Shown: positions 42,554 through 50,073 of the stretch, piece after piece | Position numbering within the stretch: the first letter of the stretch is position 1 | How the letters are laid out: each line of letters begins with the position of its first letter | Assembly: GCF_045999315.1 (NCBI RefSeq) | Contig: NZ_CP174607.1 | Span: 2,604,001-2,668,000 of the forward strand | Origin: Peredibacter sp045999315 | GTDB lineage: Bacteria; Bdellovibrionota; Bacteriovoracia; Bacteriovoracales; Bacteriovoracaceae | Direction: 5' to 3' | DNA length: 64,000 bases | Position numbers and translations under genes: made by a program | Notes under the pieces: model-generated | Database searches by the model: none | Told to the model about the DNA's origin: nothing | The model's input: the letters and a program-made list of their open reading frames with translations, nothing else

Positions 42554-43162
42554 ATGTGGACGACCTCCGAGAGGAAGTTTTTAAAATCTCTCAGTACTCC
42601 TTATAAAATTCAGCGCTACCTGGATGAGCTTATTTATAATCCAGTAAGTGAGGCCTGTTCTCCTCGTTATGTGATGATGAGTGGAGATGGACATTGTCTG
42701 GAAGGTGGTTTGCTTGCGGCCGCCGCTCTGGAACTTCAAGGCCATCCGCCTCTTATGGTGGATCTGGTGGCCCATAATGATGATCATCATGTGATTACGG
42801 TCTATAAAACGAAGACGGGATGGGGAAGTATTTCAAAGTCCAATACAACCCTGCTACGTGGGCGTGAGCCATTTCATAAATCAGTTCGCGAACTCGTGAT
42901 GAGTTACTTTCCTTTTTACTTCAATACTAAGGGGCAACTTTCTCTGGAATCTTTCTCTGGCCCGATTAATCTGAATCGCTTCAATCACTGGCACTGGCGC
43001 ACCTCAGATGAGAACCTGGAAGAGATGGGGATGAGTTTTTCTGATCTTCCACATTTCACCATTGCGGGGAAAAGAACGCTGGATAGACTTCCTAAGGTGA
43101 AGGATCAGTTAATTGAGGCGTGTTTTTTAGGTGCGGATCAAAATGGATTGTATCAGGCCTAG
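42554..43162 (+). CDS. Papain/transglutaminase-like protein of unknown function (tentative)
   Basis: A 202-residue protein. The block SGDGHCLEGGLLAAAALELQ has a single Cys at the start of a helix, followed by HNDDHHVITVYKTKTGWGSI with His then Trp/Gly, the Cys-His order of a papain or transglutaminase core. The rest is not recognised. I start at the ATG at 42554, two bases after the CDF stop, rather than at a TTG at 42539 inside it. Its stop interlocks with that of the convergent amidase (CTAG). Activity not demonstrated by the sequence alone. Confidence 0.5.
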   Translation: MWTTSERKFLKSLSTPYKIQRYLDELIYNPVSEACSPRYVMMSGDGHCLEGGLLAAAALELQGHPPLMVDLVAHNDDHHVITVYKTKTGWGSISKSNTTLLRGREPFHKSVRELVMSYFPFYFNTKGQLSLESFSGPINLNRFNHWHWRTSDENLEEMGMSFSDLPHFTIAGKRTLDRLPKVKDQLIEACFLGADQNGLYQA

Positions 43163-44037
43163 TTTAAGCGCATGAGATGAATGCCCTTCATCGTCGGGTG
43201 ATTCACGAACTTCTTTAGATAATCCAGGAATGGTTCTTCTTTCACTTTGCCGGTAGTGCTGGCGTGACGAAGATAGACCACATTGTTACGCTTAAAAATA
43301 AAACCCTGATGAGAAATATTCTGATGAGTGCCGATGAGGTCGGTCAGGTCCCAGTTCGGGCGAACAAAATTTACGATTGAGCCAGTAGGAATCTTGTTTA
43401 ATAGCTGCGGTTTTTTCACCAGCATGTTGATCTCGAGATAATTCACGCGGGCGATGGAGCTGGTATAATTCGGAGCGAGAGCGTGAAGCTCTTCCAGGCG
43501 CTCTTGTTTTTCCTCTTGAGTGCTGTTTGGCATTTTGATTTCAGCGATCTTGATCGAACGAATCCAATTCGGGAAATTAATCAGGGCCTCGGCGACTTTA
43601 ATTTGATTCGTGACTGTGGTGTTGATCTCAGTCATGTGGCCATTTTCAATGTTGAAGGGGATCCATTGAAGGTCAGTGAAGTGATTGCGTTTTAAGTAAT
43701 CAATTTCACCGTTCTCGTAACGGATTTTATCCAGATGCTCTTCAAACTCATTTATGTCACGGGCCAGGGCCAGCGCCATGATGGTTTCAACGTATGTGGT
43801 GCAATCAAAAGTATCAAAACGATAAAGAGGGTCTTGATCGTAGCGACCTTCCGGGCCTTCACCTAAAGGTCCGCCCTGGCCGTAGGGAAGTCCCATGAAG
43901 ATCTTTGAGATCAGGTCTAGGCGTTTGGTGATTGAAGTCTCATTTTTGAATCTCAATAAAATGTCCTGGGCCTCTTCACGAGAGCCGGCAAAGGCCAGGG
44001 ACTGACTCAAAACGAGCAAAATGAAAAACTTCAACAT
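43159..44037 (-). CDS. DUF1460 N-acetylmuramoyl-L-alanine amidase-like protein
   Basis: A 292-residue secreted protein with a signal peptide ending SLAFA. The DUF1460 block FDCTTYVETIMALALA contains the nucleophile Cys79, with His in the later NISHQGFIF, in the order of NlpC/P60-fold amidases. Structurally characterised relatives cleave muramoyl-alanine bonds of cell-wall fragments. A peptidoglycan-recycling or prey-wall role is plausible. Gene ends within 4 bases of the convergent gene. Confidence 0.85.
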   Translation of the reverse strand: MLKFFILLVLSQSLAFAGSREEAQDILLRFKNETSITKRLDLISKIFMGLPYGQGGPLGEGPEGRYDQDPLYRFDTFDCTTYVETIMALALARDINEFEEHLDKIRYENGEIDYLKRNHFTDLQWIPFNIENGHMTEINTTVTNQIKVAEALINFPNWIRSIKIAEIKMPNSTQEEKQERLEELHALAPNYTSSIARVNYLEINMLVKKPQLLNKIPTGSIVNFVRPNWDLTDLIGTHQNISHQGFIFKRNNVVYLRHASTTGKVKEEPFLDYLKKFVNHPTMKGIHLMRLN

Positions 44038-44084
44038 CCTTTAGTTGTGCCTTTTTTGGAAAGACTCTGTCAAAAGCTGTAAGA

Positions 44085-46886
44085 CTATTTTGTACTTTCT
44101 ACTCGTGGAAGTCCGCGACGAAGAAGCCCATGAAGCATGCGGTAAATGAGCTCATCCGTAGTAAGGGGTAGAAGGTTCATCTCGAATCTTGAACGTCGAA
44201 TCAAGGTCTTAAGCCCCGAAATGATCAGTCGATAGGTAATGATCTTGATCCGGTGAAGGGTTCCGAAGGTGTATTGCCCCACTTTTTCTGAGCCCATCTT
44301 CTTACTTAAAATATAAAAATAGCCCTGTTCCCGGCGCTCAAATCTTTCTTCGAATCTTACCAGAAGTTTCCACAGGAATCGGTTCCAGCGGGACACCGTC
44401 ATGAATTCTGAGGTCCAGATGTTTTGGTAGCGGCGGGTGAAGAGATTCCTCGCGGCCACACGGATGTCGCTAATGAGACTACTTTCTTCCCAAGAGCGCT
44501 GCTTAGGATGAGCGTTCCAGGATTCAACCACGTTCCAATAATCTTCCAGGGAATGGCGGCGTAGTTGTTCCAGACATTCCACCAGACACAAGGTGAAACC
44601 GATACCTTGAAGTTTTACGTACTCTTGTCTGTCTTTGAGCCATTCTTTGGTAGGGGTCTCTAAAATATATTTCACTGAAGCGGGTTTGGTTTCCGTCAGG
44701 ATTTCAATTCGAAGGTGAGTACTCTTAATGAGACTTGATCCATCGGTTGCGAGGGTCAGATGCGTGTTTTCTTCCGGTGAAGTTCGGAGGAGCTCAATGT
44801 TACACACGTTCTCAGTGTTCAGAAGAACCAGTGCTTCTTCAATGGCAGTGAGGTCGCGCTCATCCAGAGTAGGGCCCACTTCTTGTTCTGGAGAATTTTT
44901 AACTAAGTCAAAGGCAATCGGAAGAACGGCCTTCGCCACTTTGAAAGGACCGATGGAGAGAATGTGACGAATGAGCATCTTCCAGCCGAACTGCTTCTGG
45001 AAAATTTGTCCGAAGTTGTGGCGAGAAGAAATCGCCGTCGATGTTAAGTAGACCTGCGAGAGTCCACGCATCGCCGCTTGTACTTCGATTCTAAGATTAA
45101 TATTTGCTTCACCCAGAAGGCGCACGAAATCCGAAAGGTAGCGAATGAAGGCACCTTGATTTCCGCGTTCAATGAATTCTTCAATAAGTTTTTGCGTGCG
45201 TTCATTTTTTAGTTCTTCAGGATTTTCGACCAGTCCTTTAAGAGACTCAAAAATTCCTTTCTGATCACTTAGGATCAGTCGGTACAAGAAACCAATGAAG
45301 GTTTTAATCGTGCGATCGTCCCAGGTAAAACATGGGTTCAGATCAATGAGGTTCACTCGCAGGCGATCAGAATCGTAGAGAATATTTCCGGCGTGTGGAT
45401 CGGCCCAGATGATTCCTTTCTGGAACATGAGATAGAGATAAGCATCACTCACAAGGTCCGCAATACTCATGCGTTCAAGGTATTTTGAGTGCACCACCGA
45501 GGTGATTTTTTCTCCTTGGATTTTTTCCATCATGGAGACATCGGCCTCCACATGGAAGTACTGAGGCACTTGAAGATCAAATTGACCTTTGAGGGCCTCA
45601 CGAACTCGGTCCGCGTTTTTCTTTTCGATTCTAAAATCAAGCTCACCAATACTTTGAGTGGCGTAGTTGATGATGGTGCGCTTGAGGGCCGTGATGAGGC
45701 CCCTTACTTCCAGCTGCTCATCGACCGTGAGTTCAGTGCTCTCGAGATTTTTATCCAAATGAGTGAGGATATCGAGAAGCGTATTTTTTTGGTGCTCAAA
45801 AAGTTCTGTTAATCCGGGTCTTTGAATTTTAATCAAAACCGAGTGATTGGCGTGAAGTTTTCTTTTCCCAAGTTCGGTGAGTTCAAATTCGTAAATCGCT
45901 CCCACGGAGGCACCGGCGAAAGCATTTTGAACTCCAGTCGGAACATGGATGTAATGCTTAAGTCGGTTCCAGCTCGGGCGCTCGAGCACATCTAAAACAT
46001 ATCTCCAAGACTTTTGCTGGCTTCCGAAGATTCCACCCAGTTTATCTTGTTGGTGGCGAAGTTCTTTCGCAAGCGACGGTGGTGCGAGTTCCGCCAGCAC
46101 TTGGGCGAGCTTCACGTACATGCCACCCAATTCTTGCAGCACAATCGAGATGATTCTTCCTTGGGAGAGTTCTTCCCTCGGTGTACACAAAATGCTGATG
46201 AGTGAGGTCATACAACGATCGGCCGGGAGGTGATTCATGGCCTCATCAATCAGTGGGAGAAGAAGATTTCTTCCTTTCACATTTTGTTTCAGAATTTCTA
46301 CCAACTGCGGACGAACTTCTTGATCGTAGAACTTGTGCATGATTCTTTCAGTGAGAAGAATCAGCTTGTGGTGTTCAATTTCTGGAAGTTCGTACAAGGC
46401 AGTAAAGAGCGGTTCCTTCAAGTAGGGAACAATGCTCAGGGCCTGGTCTGAGAAGACTGGAAACAGTTGCAGCACTGGCAGATAGCTTTTCGCAATGGTG
46501 CCAATCATGTCTTCGATGAGATCTGCTTGATCAAGGAGATCGAAGATTTCCGGATGCTGGCCAATAGTATCGAAGAACTTATTAAAAAATTCTGTCAAAA
46601 CTGGTGCGAGGGTCTCCTCGTCCATCATTTCCTGGTTGTACTTGTCGATACCGATGGTTTGAACGGCACCAAGTGTGGCATCCAAGTCTGGAGGACCGGC
46701 GAAATCTGGATCAAATCTCAGGTGAACTAAATCCCTGGCAAGGACCGCCCAAGAGCGTTTTAGCTCAAAATCAGCGACTGGCTCAAAGCTTACCTTGGAG
46801 AGTGCTTTGGCAAAATAGGCCCCAAGTGAAGGAGCATAATTCTTGCTCTCCAATGCAATGTCCGCGATCCAGGAAAAGTCTCTCAT
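44085..46886 (-). CDS. Oversized UbiB/ABC1-family protein kinase-like protein
   Basis: A 933-residue protein with a UbiB/AarF core at about 245-560: a helical element with Lys259 in GMYVKLAQVLAEL (the family KxGQ motif is here KLAQ), an ATP-loop GASVGAIYE, the catalytic WADPHAGNIL with Asp496, and IDLNPC in place of the usual IDFG. UbiB proteins are normally 450-560 residues. Here about 240 extra residues precede the core and 370 follow, all helical and unrecognised. No ubiquinone gene is adjacent. ATPase activity is likely retained. Partner lipid unknown. Confidence 0.85.
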   Translation of the reverse strand: MRDFSWIADIALESKNYAPSLGAYFAKALSKVSFEPVADFELKRSWAVLARDLVHLRFDPDFAGPPDLDATLGAVQTIGIDKYNQEMMDEETLAPVLTEFFNKFFDTIGQHPEIFDLLDQADLIEDMIGTIAKSYLPVLQLFPVFSDQALSIVPYLKEPLFTALYELPEIEHHKLILLTERIMHKFYDQEVRPQLVEILKQNVKGRNLLLPLIDEAMNHLPADRCMTSLISILCTPREELSQGRIISIVLQELGGMYVKLAQVLAELAPPSLAKELRHQQDKLGGIFGSQQKSWRYVLDVLERPSWNRLKHYIHVPTGVQNAFAGASVGAIYEFELTELGKRKLHANHSVLIKIQRPGLTELFEHQKNTLLDILTHLDKNLESTELTVDEQLEVRGLITALKRTIINYATQSIGELDFRIEKKNADRVREALKGQFDLQVPQYFHVEADVSMMEKIQGEKITSVVHSKYLERMSIADLVSDAYLYLMFQKGIIWADPHAGNILYDSDRLRVNLIDLNPCFTWDDRTIKTFIGFLYRLILSDQKGIFESLKGLVENPEELKNERTQKLIEEFIERGNQGAFIRYLSDFVRLLGEANINLRIEVQAAMRGLSQVYLTSTAISSRHNFGQIFQKQFGWKMLIRHILSIGPFKVAKAVLPIAFDLVKNSPEQEVGPTLDERDLTAIEEALVLLNTENVCNIELLRTSPEENTHLTLATDGSSLIKSTHLRIEILTETKPASVKYILETPTKEWLKDRQEYVKLQGIGFTLCLVECLEQLRRHSLEDYWNVVESWNAHPKQRSWEESSLISDIRVAARNLFTRRYQNIWTSEFMTVSRWNRFLWKLLVRFEERFERREQGYFYILSKKMGSEKVGQYTFGTLHRIKIITYRLIISGLKTLIRRSRFEMNLLPLTTDELIYRMLHGLLRRGLPRVESTK

Positions 46887-46936
46887 CAGGCCCCTTTTTT
46901 CCAGTAAACATTGTACTGAAAAAGATAGGGGAACGA

Positions 46937-47326
46937 CTACAAGTTTGCCGCTAGAATACCAAGATCAAACTCAATCAAACTCTGAACGTGGCTGAAGTTC
47001 AGTGGCTTCGAGATGAAGCGATAGACCCCCAGCTCTTTCATAATTCGAGTGTACTCTGATTCAGCGTATCCACTTACAAAGTAGGTAGGAATGCCGCTTC
47101 CAGACTTACGAACCAGCTTCATAACCTCAGGCCCACCCAAATGGGGCATGTTAATGTCGCTTAATATCAGGTCCGGTTGGTTGTCTTTGAACCAGCTTAG
47201 AAAGTCCCTCGAGTCCGAAAAGAATTTCAAGTTGATAAGCCCTCGTCTGATCTGTTTTTCCAAAATAATCTCATAAAGATCTTCCATTTCCAGTTCATCG
47301 TCGATAACGGCAACCACTTTCTGCAT
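46937..47326 (-). CDS. Stand-alone response regulator receiver
   Basis: A 129-residue single REC domain with phospho-acceptor Asp57 (LILSDINMPHLGG), acidic Asp9/Asp10, switch Ser (YFVSGYAES) and the conserved Lys (FISKPLNF). No output domain. It is 50 bases upstream of the UbiB-like gene on the same strand. Its own upstream region contains strong hairpins shared with the divergent GST gene. Its kinase is not adjacent. Confidence 0.9.
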   Translation of the reverse strand: MQKVVAVIDDELEMEDLYEIILEKQIRRGLINLKFFSDSRDFLSWFKDNQPDLILSDINMPHLGGPEVMKLVRKSGSGIPTYFVSGYAESEYTRIMKELGVYRFISKPLNFSHVQSLIEFDLGILAANL

Positions 47327-47373
47327 TTTGAATCCCGAAGAATTTGAATTGAGGCGTACCTTTTAACTCAACT

Positions 47374-47397
47374 TTTCTTTAGCTCCACCTAAAGAAA
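47374..47397. repeat. 9-bp perfect inverted repeat (TTTCTTTAG / CTAAAGAAA)
   Basis: TTTCTTTAG at 47374-47382, loop CTCCAC, CTAAAGAAA at 47389-47397. A perfect nine-base-pair stem with a six-base loop, in the divergent promoter region of the receiver and GST genes. Could be a regulator site or a leader hairpin. Confidence 0.6.
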
Positions 47398-47417
47398 TTC
47401 TTAAGTGTTTGTGTACG

Positions 47418-47448
47418 GGCAAAATGCACTGCCACTAGTGCTTTTGCC
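47418..47448. repeat. 11-bp inverted repeat with one bulge
   Basis: GGCAAAA-T-GCAC at 47418-47429 pairs with GTGCTTTTGCC at 47438-47448, with a single bulged T and an 8-base loop. It is followed at 47451-47458 by the perfect palindrome GCCTAGGC. Lies 50 bases upstream of the GST start codon. Strong enough to form in the mRNA leader or to act as a protein site. Confidence 0.6.
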
Positions 47449-47498
47449 GCGCCTAGGCCAAGATATCTCATCCTAAAAATTTTATAAGGAGTTTTAGA

Positions 47499-48119
47499 AT
47501 GAGACTTTACTACAAGGCCGGTGCCTGTTCCCTTGCTCCGCATATCGTAATGGCCGAGCTTAACATGGTGTATGAGATCGAAGCTGTTGATCTCGCAAAC
47601 AAAACATGTGCTTCTGGCGACTACAAAATGATTAATCCAAAAGGCTCAGTTCCTGCTCTTCGTATGGAAAATGGCGAAGTGCTGACAGAAGGTGCAGTTA
47701 TCATGCAATACCTTGCTGACCAAAATCCAGAAGCAGGTCTAATGCCTAAGCTTGGTACGACTGATCGTTACCGTTGTATGGAATGGTTAAACTTTATTGC
47801 TTCAGAAGTTCATAAAAATTTCACTCCTCTTTTTAGAACAAGTGTTAAAAATGCTGAAGGCCTAAAAGAGCTTAAAGATGGTCAGATTGAAACTCTTAAA
47901 AATAAAATTGGTTTCATCTCTGAAAAACTCGGCTCAAATGATTTCCTTATGGGGAAAACCTTCACTGTTGCTGATGCTTATCTTTTTACTTGCCTTGGTT
48001 GGGGCAAATTCGTGGGCCTTGATGTTACTCAATGGTCAAACATCGCGAACTACATGGCCCGTATTGCTGAAAGACCAACAGTTATGCGTGCTATGAAAGA
48101 AGAAGGCCTTCTTAAGTAA
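47499..48119 (+). CDS. Glutathione S-transferase (beta/GstA-like)
   Basis: A 206-residue GST: N-terminal thioredoxin fold with MRLYYKAGACSLAPHIVMAE. Here Cys10 in the beta-class position precedes the SLAPHI block typical of E. coli GstA. The cis-Pro is in GSVPAL and the GSH-binding Glu/Ser in LTEGAVIMQYL. The C-terminal helical domain is complete (TVADAYLFTCL). A strong AAGGAG site precedes the ATG. It would conjugate glutathione to electrophiles or act as a peroxidase. Preceded by two strong hairpins. Ends 8 bases into the convergent HNH gene. Confidence 0.93.
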   Translation: MRLYYKAGACSLAPHIVMAELNMVYEIEAVDLANKTCASGDYKMINPKGSVPALRMENGEVLTEGAVIMQYLADQNPEAGLMPKLGTTDRYRCMEWLNFIASEVHKNFTPLFRTSVKNAEGLKELKDGQIETLKNKIGFISEKLGSNDFLMGKTFTVADAYLFTCLGWGKFVGLDVTQWSNIANYMARIAERPTVMRAMKEEGLLK

Positions 48120-48960
48120 ATTTCCCAGGCGGGGCCAGAGGCTCCGCTCTTATCCTTGCTCGCTGATTGCATGGTGAGCACAATAATCTCAAATTCTCTT
48201 TTGTATTCGGCCCTCCCATGGAATAGGGAAGGATGTGATCATAGTTGAGATTTCGAGTGGAACCACAATTAGTGCACTTCTTATCTCGTGCATATACTTC
48301 TCGTTTTACAGATGCCGGGATTACACGTCCTACTTTCGCTGGAGAAAGTGATTTGCGAGAAGAAGTTTGTTTAAACTTGGTTTTTTCCACAGACTTGATG
48401 GCTTCTTTCGCCATGAACTGAACTAGCTGATCCATCTCCATTTCTTTACCCAAAAGATTTTTTAACTGATCAACCACTGCCATGGTTTCGTCTGACAAAA
48501 CAAACGCCACTTGAACTTTATCTTTTGAAATGCGCTTGGTTTTATCTTTCGGTTTCTCTTCTTTACCAGTGATTTCGAATAACTTTTGTTCGCATTCTTT
48601 CTTGGTTAAATTTTCAACTTCTTTAAAGACTTCGCGCTTTTGGATGGGATCATCAATAAATTGATTCACTAATGAAATATTTGTGAGATTCAATCTTCCA
48701 TCTTCGATTTTTTGCTCAATTTCTGGCATCTCCGCTAGTGCCCTCGCGGCGACGATCCGTCTTTGAGCGGAAGCTCCATCATAACCTAATTCATGAACGC
48801 AATAAGCAAACAACGACGAATACTTTAAGTCGCAATAAAGCTTCCTCTTATCTATTTCTTTTAAATGATGAAGCAGTTTAGTGAGAGCAGATCGTTCATC
48901 TGCCACCAACTTTTTTATATCACTCAGTAAAATTTTATTTGCAACGTGGTTCAGTTTCAT
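48112..48960 (-). CDS. HNH endonuclease with DUF222-like N-terminal region
   Basis: A 282-residue protein. The C-terminal 60 residues form an HNH nuclease with zinc knuckles: CTNCG, then NYDHILPYSMGG (the His-Asn-His core) and CSPCN. The N-terminal 100 residues (SSLFAYCVHELGYDGASAQR, then ALAEMPEIEQKIEDG) match the DUF222-like region common in Bdellovibrio-type HNH proteins. I start at the ATG at 48960; an upstream frame to 48996 adds 12 residues with no support. A structured repeat found in this gene also lies beyond its 5' end. Confidence 0.9.
   Translation of the reverse strand: MKLNHVANKILLSDIKKLVADERSALTKLLHHLKEIDKRKLYCDLKYSSLFAYCVHELGYDGASAQRRIVAARALAEMPEIEQKIEDGRLNLTNISLVNQFIDDPIQKREVFKEVENLTKKECEQKLFEITGKEEKPKDKTKRISKDKVQVAFVLSDETMAVVDQLKNLLGKEMEMDQLVQFMAKEAIKSVEKTKFKQTSSRKSLSPAKVGRVIPASVKREVYARDKKCTNCGSTRNLNYDHILPYSMGGPNTKENLRLLCSPCNQRARIRAEPLAPPGKFT
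48337..48354. repeat. 18-bp repeat copy inside the HNH gene
   Basis: CGCTGGAGAAAGTGATTT, identical to 49028-49045 and in the same orientation. Here it is coding sequence of the HNH gene, at the junction between the DUF222-like region and the HNH domain. Confidence 0.7.
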
Positions 48961-49017
48961 GTAAAAGTTTCTACGGAAAATGTACGGACTTGTCAAGTAT
49001 TGAAAAATGACAATAGA

Positions 49018-49045
49018 AAATCACTTCCGCTGGAGAAAGTGATTT
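49018..49045. repeat. Hairpin carrying the second copy of the 18-bp repeat
   Basis: AAATCACTT-CC (49018-49028) pairs with GG-aga-AAGTGATTT (49032-49045). It lies between the HNH start and the end of the alpha/beta hydrolase gene, both on the minus strand, so it could act as the 3' hairpin of the latter. A run of A follows on the plus strand but the T-run on the minus side is weak. The 18-base segment at 49028-49045 is identical to one inside the HNH gene. Confidence 0.5.
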
Positions 49046-49065
49046 CTATAAAAAAAGAAAGGAGT

Positions 49066-49767
49066 TTAATGAAGGTTATCTAAAATAAGATCAGCAATTT
49101 CTTTTAAATTGCTACGCTCGAGTTCGTGCTTTGAGTGAGAAATAGTTTTGGTCTGAGAGTGATGTAACCACGAACTTGTGAGATGAGTTTCCTCTGAAGT
49201 CACCATGCGGTCTTGATCACCCAGGATGAGAATTACTGGAATATCAATTTCGCTCATGTCTTCGCGGGTAAGACCATCAAGTCTCTCGAGGTTTTGCATC
49301 ATATGGGCAGTAGAGCGTAGGAGTTGTTTCCAACGTTCGCCGTGCTTTTGCTTCAGGCTTTCAGCAAAGTTAGGGAACTTCTCTAAGAGATGATCTGGAT
49401 TCATCATCGGAAGTTCTTTGCTGACTGCTTTCTCAGACCAATTAAACTTAGTGCCGTAGGTAAAGATTCGGGCAATGGGAGAGTCTTCGAAGTTGGCCTT
49501 ATGATAGAGGGCCACATAGCCACCCATGGAATAGCCAAAGATCACAGGGTTCTTAAGTTGATTGTCCTTGAGGAATTTATCTAAATCCCGGGCAAATAAA
49601 TCGATCCGGAACTCAGCAGGTTCCGCAGCGCTAAGACCGTGGCCACTGAAGCTGAAAGAATGAGTAGTGTATCCCTTTTCACGAAGAAGTCCCATGAGGG
49701 GCTCCATATCCTGGGCGGTGCCTAAGGCCCCGTGAAGAAACAGCAGAGTGGGTTTCGATTTGTCCAT
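49066..49767 (-). CDS. Alpha/beta hydrolase
   Basis: A 233-residue alpha/beta hydrolase with oxyanion HGALGT near the start, nucleophile elbow FGYSMGGYVAL (Ser) and catalytic His in KTISHSKHELER. No signal peptide. Length and SMGG elbow place it among small esterases/lipases such as the MenH/BioH group. Substrate unknown. Transcribed away from the dab operon. Confidence 0.88.
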   Translation of the reverse strand: MDKSKPTLLFLHGALGTAQDMEPLMGLLREKGYTTHSFSFSGHGLSAAEPAEFRIDLFARDLDKFLKDNQLKNPVIFGYSMGGYVALYHKANFEDSPIARIFTYGTKFNWSEKAVSKELPMMNPDHLLEKFPNFAESLKQKHGERWKQLLRSTAHMMQNLERLDGLTREDMSEIDIPVILILGDQDRMVTSEETHLTSSWLHHSQTKTISHSKHELERSNLKEIADLILDNLH

Positions 49768-50073
49768 GATGCCCTTTGAAGTAAATGCTTAGGTCTTTAT
49801 TCTAGCAAGAGGGATTTTATTTCAAAAGAGGTGGCATTAATTATCTTTTATTTGTCGTACAGGAGAAGTCGGGTAATGCGAAGTTGAAGAAGGATTTTAT
49901 CGGTCATGAGAATTGTAAAATTAAAAAAACATCACACCAAAAATGCATGTGGAGGAAAGCTCATCAGAGAGTGAAAACATTTACGAATATTAATAATTAA
50001 AAAAAATTCATATACTTGGTTTCGATATGCCAGGGGAGTAAGATTAGCAACAGATCAACACTCAAGGCTCAAC
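49768..50073. other. 306-bp intergenic region upstream of dabA
   Basis: AT-rich DNA between the divergent hydrolase and dabA. I find no convincing RNA gene, hairpin or consensus promoter. The dabA ribosome site is weak (AAGG 11 bases upstream of the ATG). Confidence 0.5.

Noticed and set aside
48112..49045. A mobile element around the HNH endonuclease
   Set aside because: No flanking inverted or target-site repeats, integrase or phage gene is visible; only one 18-bp repeat is shared.
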